Source of the DNA: Sphingomonas bacterium
Lineage (GTDB): Bacteria > Pseudomonadota > Alphaproteobacteria > Sphingomonadales > Sphingomonadaceae
NCBI RefSeq assembly: GCF_903643065.1
Contig: NZ_CAHJWX010000169.1
Location: 1 to 5,535, forward strand
Reading direction: 5' to 3'
DNA: 5,535 nucleotides
Shown here: in pieces, positions 1 to 4,481 of the stretch
Position numbering within the stretch: position 1 is the first letter of the stretch
How the letters are laid out: each line of letters starts with the position of its first letter
Notes under the pieces: generated by a model
Databases searched by the model: none
Told to the model about the DNA's origin: nothing
The model's input: the letters and a program-made list of their open reading frames with translations, nothing else
Position numbers and translations under genes: made by a program

Positions 1-77
1 CGCCCGCTCACCCGCAGCACCGCGATCGCCGCCGGCGGCCGGCCACTCGACAGCGCGACGATCGTGTCCTCAGCCAG
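1..77 (-). CDS. mnmE: tRNA modification GTPase MnmE, N-terminal 25 codons only
   Basis: MnmE works with MnmG to add the carboxymethylaminomethyl group to uridine-34 of certain tRNAs in the cytoplasm. Only the first 25 codons are present; the rest lies beyond the left edge. The visible peptide, read from a CTG codon, is LAEDTIVALSSGRPPAAIAV followed by LRVSG. It matches the start of the formyl-tetrahydrofolate-binding N-terminal domain (compare E. coli MSDNDTIVAQATPPGRGG). An in-frame TGA lies at 98-96, and no ATG, GTG or TTG occurs until a GTG at residue 20, which would remove the first strands of the domain. CTG at 77-75 is therefore the best start, with a G-rich stretch about 7 bases upstream. 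The start overlaps the end of the preceding DUF6489 gene by 8 bases, suggesting coupled translation. Identity is strong despite the short length; the start is inferred. Confidence 0.85.
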   Translation of the reverse strand, partial: MAEDTIVALSSGRPPAAIAVLRVSG

Positions 78-303
78 GCTTGGCCCCCGTCTCGATCAAT
101 CGCCGCCATAGCGCCATCCCCGCCTCGCCCATCGGCGCCCAGCTCTTGACCAGCGCGTCGATCGCCTCCGGCTTGAGCGCCGTCGCGTCCGTCGCGTCGA
201 GCAGCAGCTGGACATAGCGCTCATGCACCGGTGCGAGGTCAGGCAGCCCCATCGCCGCGCGAGCCTCCGCCGGGGTCAGGTCGAGGTCGATCGTCACCTT
301 CAT
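70..303 (-). CDS. small DUF6489-type protein, 77 aa
   Basis: This is a small protein of unknown function that resembles the alphaproteobacterial DUF6489 family. It opens with MKVTIDLDLTPAEARAAMGL, a pattern I recognise for that family: a short beta strand followed by a helix beginning at TPAEA. It continues as a mostly helical protein with a conserved-looking segment around residues 54-70 (SWAPMGEAGMALWRRLI). There is no signal peptide or membrane segment, so a cytoplasmic location is likely. The open frame runs far upstream, but the ATG at 303-301 is chosen because it overlaps the TerC stop as ATGA and begins the family-like sequence. Its own TGA overlaps the inferred mnmE start. It therefore sits in a tightly packed TerC-DUF6489-mnmE unit. 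I cannot assign a role, and the family assignment is from memory only. Confidence 0.8.
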   Translation of the reverse strand: MKVTIDLDLTPAEARAAMGLPDLAPVHERYVQLLLDATDATALKPEAIDALVKSWAPMGEAGMALWRRLIETGAKPG

Positions 304-941
304 GCGCGCCTCCAATACGGCCCCACCCCGATGGCCGGGTCCACCCAGCCCTGATGGATCATCGTGCCCGCGACATAGACGATCACCACCAGCCCGACAT
401 AGGCGATCCAGCGGTGCCGCTCGATCACCCGCGCGATCAGGTTCGCCGCCACCGCCATCAGCGTCACCGACAGCGCCAGCCCGACGAACAACACAGTCGG
501 ATGGTCCCGCGCCGCGCCCGCCACCGCCAGCACATTGTCCAGGCTCATCGACAGGTCCGCGAGCGCGACCTGCGCGGCGGCGCGCGCGAAGCTCTTGGGC
601 GCGGGTTGGACCTCCGCCGCCGAGCCCGTGCCGACCGGCCCCGCGCGCAGCTCGCGGAACAGCTTCCACGCCACCCACAGCAACAACAGCCCGCCGCCGA
701 GCAGCAGCCCCACGATATGCAGCAACCGCGTCGCGAACAGCGCGAACCCGACCAGGCAGACCAGCGCGATCCCGACGCCCAGCGTCAGCACGCGCCGCCG
801 GTCGCGCGGCTCCAGCCCCGCCGCCAGCGTCCCCAGCACGACGACATTGTCGCCCGCCAGCATCAGGTCGATCATCAGCACCTGCCCCAGCGCGGCGAGC
901 CCGGCGGGGGATAGAAGGTCAGCGATCGAGAGCGGCGGCAT
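300..941 (-). CDS. TerC family integral membrane protein (YjbE-type), probable metal exporter
   Basis: This 213-residue inner-membrane protein belongs to the TerC superfamily, YjbE-like branch. Members of the superfamily have been linked to Mn(II) export, but substrate and direction are not shown by this sequence. The two family repeats are visible, each with an acidic motif: DLMLAGDN at residues 25-32 and DLSMSLDN at 129-136. Acidic and Asn residues of these motifs lie in membrane segments and are thought to bind metal. About six hydrophobic segments are seen (roughly 14-40, 51-71, 74-95, 121-142, 149-171, 177-197), with a hydrophilic loop around 96-117. The ATG at 941-939 is preferred over the adjacent upstream TTG; no good Shine-Dalgarno is visible. 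The stop overlaps the DUF6489 start by four bases (ATGA). In many bacteria such genes follow a manganese riboswitch; I could not identify a convincing one here. Confidence 0.88.
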   Translation of the reverse strand: MPPLSIADLLSPAGLAALGQVLMIDLMLAGDNVVVLGTLAAGLEPRDRRRVLTLGVGIALVCLVGFALFATRLLHIVGLLLGGGLLLLWVAWKLFRELRAGPVGTGSAAEVQPAPKSFARAAAQVALADLSMSLDNVLAVAGAARDHPTVLFVGLALSVTLMAVAANLIARVIERHRWIAYVGLVVIVYVAGTMIHQGWVDPAIGVGPYWRRA

Positions 942-977
942 CAAGCAGGAAGGTAGCAGCGCGTCTCCGCCCCGTCA

Positions 978-996
978 CCCCGGCCTTGAGCCGGGG
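978..996. repeat. CCCCGGC-CTTGA-GCCGGGG palindrome, dispersed-repeat type
   Basis: A perfect 7-bp inverted repeat, CCCCGGC and GCCGGGG, encloses a 5-base CTTGA loop. It is preceded by GTCA, giving the GTCACCCCGG...TTGA.CCGGGG pattern that I recall as a dispersed intergenic palindrome in many alphaproteobacterial genomes. It could form a strong RNA or DNA hairpin. There is no following U-tract on either strand, so a terminator function is not supported by sequence alone. Only one copy is in this window, so its repeat status rests on recall. Confidence 0.6.
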
Positions 997-1002
997 CCGG
1001 GC

Positions 1003-1037
1003 TGCCTATTGCCTGTTGCCTGTTGCCTATTGCCCAG
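1003..1037. repeat. tandem heptamer repeat, TGCCTRT x4 plus one degenerate unit
   Basis: Consecutive 7-base units are TGCCTAT (1003-1009), TGCCTGT (1010-1016), TGCCTGT (1017-1023), TGCCTAT (1024-1030) and the degenerate TGCCCAG (1031-1037). The first four fit TGCCT[A/G]T exactly, with no indels. The same register and a closely related consensus recur upstream of rho at 2573-2607. The function is unknown; slipped-strand copy-number variation is a plausible mode of origin. Confidence 0.85.
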
Positions 1038-1042
1038 AGCGC

Positions 1043-1057
1043 CGCGGCAAAGCCGCG
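1043..1057. repeat. short GC-rich hairpin CGCGGC-AAA-GCCGCG
   Basis: A perfect 6-bp inverted repeat with a 3-base AAA (TTT on the minus strand) loop lies about 100 bases past the rho stop. It could form a stable stem in the rho transcript. There is no U-rich tract after it on the minus strand, so it is recorded as a stem-loop, not an intrinsic terminator. A role in protecting the rho 3' end or pausing polymerase is possible but not shown. Confidence 0.45.
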
Positions 1058-1160
1058 TCGTGACGTCGACCGGGTCGGTGTCGCGGCGGCGCCGCTCCCC
1101 CGCCCGTCGGCCGAGCTTGCGCGTCTCGGTCGCAGCGACGCTGCGGCCGTGCGCGCCGCG

Positions 1161-2417
1161 CTACTGATTCATGCTTTCGAAAAACGCGTCGTTGGACTTC
1201 GAATCCTTCATCTTGTCCAACAGGAACTCCATCGCGTCGGTGGTCCCCATCTGCATCAGGATGCGGCGCAGCACCCACATCTTGGACAGCTTGGCCTTGT
1301 CGACCAGCAGCTCGTCCTTGCGCGTGCCGCTCTTGCCGACGTCCAGCGCGGGGAAGACGCGCTTGTCCGCCACCTTGCGGTCCAGCACGATCTCCGAATT
1401 GCCGGTGCCCTTGAACTCCTCGAAGATCACCTCGTCCATGCGGCTGCCGGTGTCGATCAGCGCGGTGGCGATGATCGACAGCGAGCCGCCCTCCTCGATG
1501 TTGCGCGCCGCGCCGAAGAAGCGCTTGGGCCGCTGCAGCGCGTTGGCGTCGACGCCGCCGGTCAGCACCTTGCCCGACGACGGCACCACCGTGTTGTAGG
1601 CGCGCCCCAGCCGGGTGATCGAGTCGAGCAGGATCACCACGTCGCGCTTGTGCTCGACCAGCCGCTTGGCCTTCTCGATCACCATCTCGGCGACCTGGAC
1701 GTGGCGCTGCGCCGGCTCATCGAAGGTGGACGACACCACCTCGCCCTTGACCGAGCGCTGCATGTCGGTGACCTCCTCGGGCCGCTCGTCGATCAGCAGC
1801 ACGATCAGGAACACTTCCGGGTGATTCTCGGACAGCGCGCGCGCGATGTTCTGGAGCATCACGGTTTTGCCGACGCGCGGCGGCGCCACGATCAGCGTGC
1901 GCTGGCCCATCCCCTGCGGGCTGACGATGTCGATGACGCGGCTCGACTTGTCCTTGATCGTCGGGTCGAAGCTGTCGAGCGTCAGCTTGCGCTCGGGATA
2001 AAGCGGCGTGAGGTTGTCGAAATTGACGCGGTGGCGCACCGCTTCGGGATCGTCGAAATTGACCGCCGTCAGCCGGGTCAGCGCGAAATAGCGCTCGCCG
2101 TCCTTGGGACCCCGGATCTCGCCTTCCACCGTGTCGCCGGTGCGCAGGCCGTGCTTGCGCACCTGGTTGGGGGTGACATAGATGTCGTCGGGCCCCGCCA
2201 GGTAATTGGCCTGCGCGTTGCGCAGGAAGCCGAAGCCGTCGGACAGCACCTCGATCGTGCCCTCCCCCATGATCTGGTCGCCCTGCTCCGCCTGTTCCTT
2301 CAGGATCGCGAACAGCAGGTCCTGCTTGCGCAGCGTCGACGCGCTCTCGACCCCCAGCTCCTCGGCCAGCTGCACCAGCTCGGCGGGCGTCTTCTTCTTG
2401 AGATCTTTGAGATGCAT
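1161..2417 (-). CDS. rho: transcription termination factor Rho
   Basis: Rho is the hexameric RNA-dependent ATPase and helicase that ends transcription of untranslated RNA. The 418-residue product is practically the E. coli length (419) and complete. Domains in order are an N-terminal helical Rho_N region (about 1-45), a cold-shock-like RNA-binding domain (about 50-120) with the RNP-like GFGFLR at 61-66, and a RecA-type motor domain. Walker A is APPRVGKT at 178-185 and Walker B is VVILLDS at 260-266. The Q-loop region [18 protein letters not shown] starts at 284, and the R-loop KSGTRKDEL starts at 362. All key residues are present and there is no inserted domain. The ATG at 2417-2415 gives the family N-terminus; only a weak GGAA lies upstream. 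It sits between hemJ and TerC with gaps of about 200 bases on each side, so it probably has its own promoter. Autogenous control of rho is known in E. coli, but nothing here proves it. Confidence 0.98.
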   Translation of the reverse strand: MHLKDLKKKTPAELVQLAEELGVESASTLRKQDLLFAILKEQAEQGDQIMGEGTIEVLSDGFGFLRNAQANYLAGPDDIYVTPNQVRKHGLRTGDTVEGEIRGPKDGERYFALTRLTAVNFDDPEAVRHRVNFDNLTPLYPERKLTLDSFDPTIKDKSSRVIDIVSPQGMGQRTLIVAPPRVGKTVMLQNIARALSENHPEVFLIVLLIDERPEEVTDMQRSVKGEVVSSTFDEPAQRHVQVAEMVIEKAKRLVEHKRDVVILLDSITRLGRAYNTVVPSSGKVLTGGVDANALQRPKRFFGAARNIEEGGSLSIIATALIDTGSRMDEVIFEEFKGTGNSEIVLDRKVADKRVFPALDVGKSGTRKDELLVDKAKLSKMWVLRRILMQMGTTDAMEFLLDKMKDSKSNDAFFESMNQ

Positions 2418-2447
2418 GGGGGAGTTCCGGGAGATAGGGCTCGGACG

Positions 2448-2463
2448 GGCGCGGGGCCGCGCC
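2448..2463. repeat. GC-rich inverted repeat in the rho leader
   Basis: GGCGCGG (2448-2454) and CCGCGCC (2457-2463) form a perfect 7-bp inverted repeat around two bases; as RNA this would be six pairs with a 4-base loop. It lies about 30 bases before the rho start codon, inside the presumed leader, where it could influence ribosome access. GC-rich palindromes arise easily at this base composition, so function is uncertain. Confidence 0.4.
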
Positions 2464-2563
2464 GGGGACAGGTCACGAAGCTGTAAAAAGCGCGGGAGCC
2501 CGACAGAACGCCGACCGCAATATAACGGAGGTAAGCGCAGCCGCCGATCACGTCAAGCGTCCG

Positions 2564-2607
2564 TCCCCTACCTCCCTGCTACCTGCTCCCTATTCCCTAC
2601 TCCCTGT
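2564..2607. repeat. tandem heptamer repeat, consensus TCCCTRY
   Basis: Five consecutive 7-base units occupy 2573-2607: TCCCTGC, TACCTGC, TCCCTAT, TCCCTAC and TCCCTGT. A partial, out-of-phase TCCCCTA precedes them at 2564-2570. The consensus T[C/A]CCT[G/A][C/T] is related to the TGCCT[A/G]T array on the other side of rho, and both have the same strand bias (C/T-rich on plus). The array ends a few bases from the hemJ stop codon. Its function is unknown. Confidence 0.8.
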
Positions 2608-2610
2608 CCT

Positions 2611-3060
2611 TCAAAACGGCTTCACCACCACCAGCACCACGATCGCGATCAGCAGCAGCGCCGGCGCCTCGTTGACCAGCCGCAGCGTCCGCCCCGCCAG
2701 CCGCGCCTGTCCTCGCGCGAGCCGCCTGGCATAGCCCACCGCCCAGCCATGATAGCCCGTCATCAGCACCACCAGCGCGATCTTGGCGTGCAGCCATCCC
2801 TCGCCCCAATGCCGACCCACCGTCGCCAGGACCAGCCCGAGCAGCCACACCGCGATCATCGCCGGCGTGATGATGACGCGCCGCAGCTTGCCCTCGCGCG
2901 CCACCCACGCCGCCGTCTCCTCGCTCCGCCCGGCGAGCAGCGCCTCCTGGTGATGGACCAGGTAACGCGGCAGGATGAACAGCCCCGCCATCCAGAACAC
3001 CACCACGACGATATGCGCGGCGAGCAGCCAGAGATAGTAAGGAGCGAGCGCGTCCATCAT
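2611..3060 (-). CDS. hemJ: protoporphyrinogen IX oxidase HemJ
   Basis: HemJ is a small inner-membrane heme protein (formerly UPF0093) that oxidises protoporphyrinogen IX to protoporphyrin IX, the penultimate step of heme synthesis, in bacteria lacking HemG and HemY. The 149-residue length is typical. Family marks are H16 in the first membrane segment, MAGLFILPRYLVHH at 24-37, TPAM at 65-68, WLHAKI at 89-94 with K93, and the C-terminal NEAPALLL-to-VVKPF segment at 130-149. The His and Lys positions are those thought to take part in heme binding and catalysis. About four membrane helices are evident (8-30, 62-82, 89-110, 128-147). Two adjacent ATGs (3060 and 3057) are possible starts and no strong Shine-Dalgarno separates them. 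hemE lies upstream on the same strand, so two heme-pathway enzymes are neighbours, separated by a REP-like inverted pair. Confidence 0.93.
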   Translation of the reverse strand: MMDALAPYYLWLLAAHIVVVVFWMAGLFILPRYLVHHQEALLAGRSEETAAWVAREGKLRRVIITPAMIAVWLLGLVLATVGRHWGEGWLHAKIALVVLMTGYHGWAVGYARRLARGQARLAGRTLRLVNEAPALLLIAIVVLVVVKPF

Positions 3061-3075
3061 GGCCTGACCCTAACC

Positions 3076-3184
3076 TCGTCATGCTGAACTCGTTTCAGCA
3101 TCCACGCGCGACGCCGGACACAAGCGACGTCGTCCTCAACAAAAGCCGGCCCGCATGAATGCTGAAACGAGGTCAGCATGACGA
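3076..3184. repeat. pair of inverted REP-like palindromic elements
   Basis: Two 33-base copies in opposite orientation lie at 3076-3108 and 3152-3184. They match at 30 of 33 positions when one is reverse-complemented. Each copy is itself a palindrome: ATGCTGAA...TTCAGCAT at 3081-3101 (8-bp arms, CTCGT loop) and ATGCTGA...TCAGCAT at 3159-3179 (7-bp arms). The 43-base spacer has GCCGG (3113-3117) and CCGGC (3146-3150), which would extend a large hairpin. This arrangement resembles BIME/REP pairs, and the unit looks like a repeat common in sphingomonad genomes (its translations give peptides such as MLKRVQHDE). The right-hand copy overlaps the 3' end of hemE. Likely effects are transcript-end protection or partial termination between hemE and hemJ; this is inference. 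Confidence 0.88.
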
Positions 3185-4255
3185 CGTCCACCCCCGCACC
3201 CGCGCCAGCAGCCGCTCGACATGGTCCACCGGCGTATGCTGCCCGATCCCGTGCCCCAAATTGAACACATGCGGCCGCTCCCGGAATGCGCCCAGCACCC
3301 GGTCGACGCCCGCATCCAGCGCCGCCCCCCCCGCCAGTAGCGCCAGCGGATCGAGATTGCCCTGTACCGGCAGGCCCGGCGGCAGCACCGCGTCCGCCCA
3401 GGCCGGATCGACCGTCTCGTCCAGCCCGATCGCGTCCACCCCTGTCGCCCGTGCGTAATCCGGCAGCTTGCCGCCCGCGCCCTTGGGAAAGCCGATCACC
3501 GGCAGGCCGGGCGCCCGAGCCCGCAGCGCCGCCACGATCGCGGCGTTGGGCGCCACCACCCAGCGCTCGAACTGCGCCGGGCTCAGCGATCCCGCCCAGC
3601 TGTCGAACAGCTGCACGGCCTCGACGCCGGCCGCCGCCTGCCCGATCAGATAATCGATCGTCACCGCGACCACCGCGTCGATCAACGCTCCGAATGCGTC
3701 CGGATCGCGATAGGCGAGCGTGCGCGTCGCTTCCTGATCCTTGGAGCCCTGCCCCGCCACCATGTACGTCGCCACCGTCCAGGGGGAGCCCGCGAACCCC
3801 AGCAGCGTCGTCGCCGCCGGCAGCGCCGCCGCCACGCGTCGCACCGTCGCGTAGATCGGATCGAGCCGCGCCGGCGCCGCGTCCAGCCCCGCCAATGCCC
3901 CATCGATCAGCGCCGGCGTCAGCCGCGGCCCCTCCCCCACGCCGAACGTCAGCTCCTGGCCCATCGCCCATGGCACCATCAGGATGTCGGAGAACAGGAT
4001 CGCCCCGTCGAACCCGAACCGCGCGATCGGCTGCAGCGTCACCTCCGCCGCCGCCGCCGGATCGGTCGCCAGCGCCAGGAAGCCGCCCTTCTCCGCCCGG
4101 AGCGCCCGGTACTCGGGCAGATACCGCCCCGCCTGGCGCATCAGCCAGACCGGCGGCACCGCCTGCCGCTCGCCGCGCAGCGTCGCGAGCAGCGGCTTGG
4201 CCGTCCTCTTCTTCTCTAAAGAGAGATCTAAAGGGGATGTGGAGGTAGTGGGCAC
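3173..4255 (-). CDS. hemE: uroporphyrinogen decarboxylase HemE
   Basis: HemE removes the four acetate carboxyl groups of uroporphyrinogen III to give coproporphyrinogen III in the cytoplasm. From GTG at 4255-4253 the product is 360 residues (E. coli 354). Both family signatures are present: PVWLMRQAGRY at 35-45 and GFAGSPWTVATYMVAG at 153-168. Active-site equivalents are visible: R40, R44, D90 in FSDIL, Y164, S219 in LFDSWAG and H335 in NLGHGIGQHTP. The open frame extends upstream through the intergenic region without any family sequence, so a start near 4255 is needed. No ATG exists before W37, and the GTG lacks a clear Shine-Dalgarno. The first 15 or so residues are coded by unusually AT-rich DNA. 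The C-terminal TSSC and stop come from a REP-like element. Expression diverges from the PPDK regulator across the putative oriC. Confidence 0.96.
   Translation of the reverse strand: MPTTSTSPLDLSLEKKRTAKPLLATLRGERQAVPPVWLMRQAGRYLPEYRALRAEKGGFLALATDPAAAAEVTLQPIARFGFDGAILFSDILMVPWAMGQELTFGVGEGPRLTPALIDGALAGLDAAPARLDPIYATVRRVAAALPAATTLLGFAGSPWTVATYMVAGQGSKDQEATRTLAYRDPDAFGALIDAVVAVTIDYLIGQAAAGVEAVQLFDSWAGSLSPAQFERWVVAPNAAIVAALRARAPGLPVIGFPKGAGGKLPDYARATGVDAIGLDETVDPAWADAVLPPGLPVQGNLDPLALLAGGAALDAGVDRVLGAFRERPHVFNLGHGIGQHTPVDHVERLLARVRGWTSSC
4205..4240. other. AT-rich patch, candidate DNA unwinding element
   Basis: The 30 bases at 4211-4240 are about 40% GC, far below the surrounding sequence. 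They contain a direct repeat TCTAAAG at 4215-4221 and 4227-4233 (12-base period), an inverted TCTCT-AA-AGAGA at 4213-4224, and AGATCT. The patch lies inside the 5' end of hemE, about 100 bases from the nearest good DnaA-like box. Origins usually place an easily melted element beside the DnaA boxes, so this is the best candidate in the window. It may equally reflect the poorly conserved start of hemE or a leader. Confidence 0.4.
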
Positions 4256-4334
4256 GTTGACGGCGGGGCTTAGTCGCCGCTGCCCGATCCGCCAACAGCT
4301 TGACGCGTCCGCTCCCGCGCGGCCTCGTGAGTCG

Positions 4335-4348
4335 GTGGACTTGTCCAC
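4335..4348. repeat. perfect inverted repeat GTGGAC-TT-GTCCAC in oriC
   Basis: Two 6-base arms, GTGGAC (4335-4340) and GTCCAC (4343-4348), face each other across TT. The right arm is the core of a DnaA-like box (TTGTCCACG, 4341-4349); the left arm gives a weaker box on the other strand. Opposed DnaA sites this close could seat a protein pair. A GAGTC site ends two bases before the left arm. Confidence 0.75.
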
Positions 4349-4349
4349 G
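4341..4349 (+). promoter_or_regulatory. DnaA box-like site TTGTCCACG
   Basis: It matches the E. coli-type box TTATCCACA at 7 of 9 positions and shares TTGTCCAC with two other sites in this gap. It forms the right arm of the GTGGAC/GTCCAC inverted repeat. Confidence 0.6.
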
Positions 4350-4380
4350 TCATCCCCGGCCGGTGGATGGAACCGGCGGC

Positions 4381-4389
4381 TGTGGATCG
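4381..4389 (-). promoter_or_regulatory. DnaA box-like site CGATCCACA
   Basis: Read on the minus strand, CGATCCACA matches TTATCCACA at 7 of 9 positions and the Caulobacter G-box form TGATCCACA (recalled) at 8 of 9. The next box starts exactly 12 bases further, in the same orientation. A weaker CCATCCACC lies at 4370-4362 on the same strand. Confidence 0.6.
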
Positions 4390-4392
4390 CGC

Positions 4393-4401
4393 TGTGGACA
4401 A
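4393..4401 (-). promoter_or_regulatory. DnaA box-like site TTGTCCACA, best match
   Basis: Read on the minus strand, TTGTCCACA differs from TTATCCACA at one position and is the best DnaA-box match in the gap. It forms a same-strand tandem with the box at 4381-4389, 12 bases apart, close to one helical turn. Confidence 0.7.
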
Positions 4402-4472
4402 GGTCCGATCCATCCCCCGCCGTCCGGCCCGCTTGGCCGTCCGGCGCGGTTGCGCTACCGCCTGTCCCCGAC

Positions 4473-4481
4473 TTGTCCACG
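4473..4481 (+). promoter_or_regulatory. DnaA box-like site TTGTCCACG
   Basis: It is identical to the site at 4341-4349 and in the same orientation. It lies 11 bases before the PPDK regulator start codon, so a bound DnaA could also affect expression of that gene. Confidence 0.6.

Larger units (their letters stand above)
945..1160. other. rho-to-TerC intergenic region with repeats
   Basis: This non-coding stretch of about 215 bases lies after the rho stop and before the TerC gene. It contains three recognisable elements, listed separately: a CCCCGGC/GCCGGGG palindrome, a run of TGCCTRT heptamers, and a short CGCGGC-AAA-GCCGCG hairpin. No T-run follows either hairpin in the minus direction, so no intrinsic terminator is called for rho. 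Long open frames cross it on the plus strand, but they give low-complexity peptides (such as LLPVACCLLP from the heptamers) and are not genes. Confidence 0.7.
2418..2610. other. rho leader and hemJ-rho intergenic region
   Basis: This 193-base non-coding region should hold the rho promoter and leader. On the minus strand a TTGACG (2556-2551) and a TATATT (2524-2519) can be seen, but they are 26 bases apart, so I do not call them a promoter pair. Nearer rho, a T5 tract (2489-2485) follows a weak CGGG/CCCG fold, and a GC-rich inverted repeat lies at 2448-2463. The hemJ-proximal end is a tandem heptamer repeat. A minus-strand open frame from a GTG at 2551 crosses the rho start out of frame; it shows no family features and is not called. 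Confidence 0.5.

Noticed and set aside
1043..1057. Intrinsic terminator for rho
   Set aside because: A good stem but no U-tract on the minus strand, and it sits about 100 bases past the stop.
1023..2486. 487-residue open frame on the plus strand opposite rho
   Set aside because: It is antisense to a full-length, motif-complete rho gene, gives a His/Arg/Asp/Leu-rich low-complexity peptide without known motifs, and is expected from third-position GC bias.
2300..2551. 83-residue minus-strand open frame over the rho start as a leader peptide gene
   Set aside because: It starts at a GTG without a ribosome site, runs into rho out of frame and has no recognisable features.
2519..2556. TTGACG plus TATATT as the rho promoter
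   Set aside because: Spacing is 26 bases, too long for a standard sigma-70-type promoter; the correctly spaced hexamer TACCTC is poor.
3057..4295. 412-residue minus-strand open frame overlapping hemE in another frame
   Set aside because: Gly/Ala/Arg-rich shadow of hemE; its end reads through the REP-like pair (MLKRVQHDE-type peptide), a familiar artefact.
4300..4328. TTGACG at 4300-4305 as a -35 element for the PPDK regulator
   Set aside because: No -10-like hexamer lies 16-18 bases downstream, so a promoter call is not supported.
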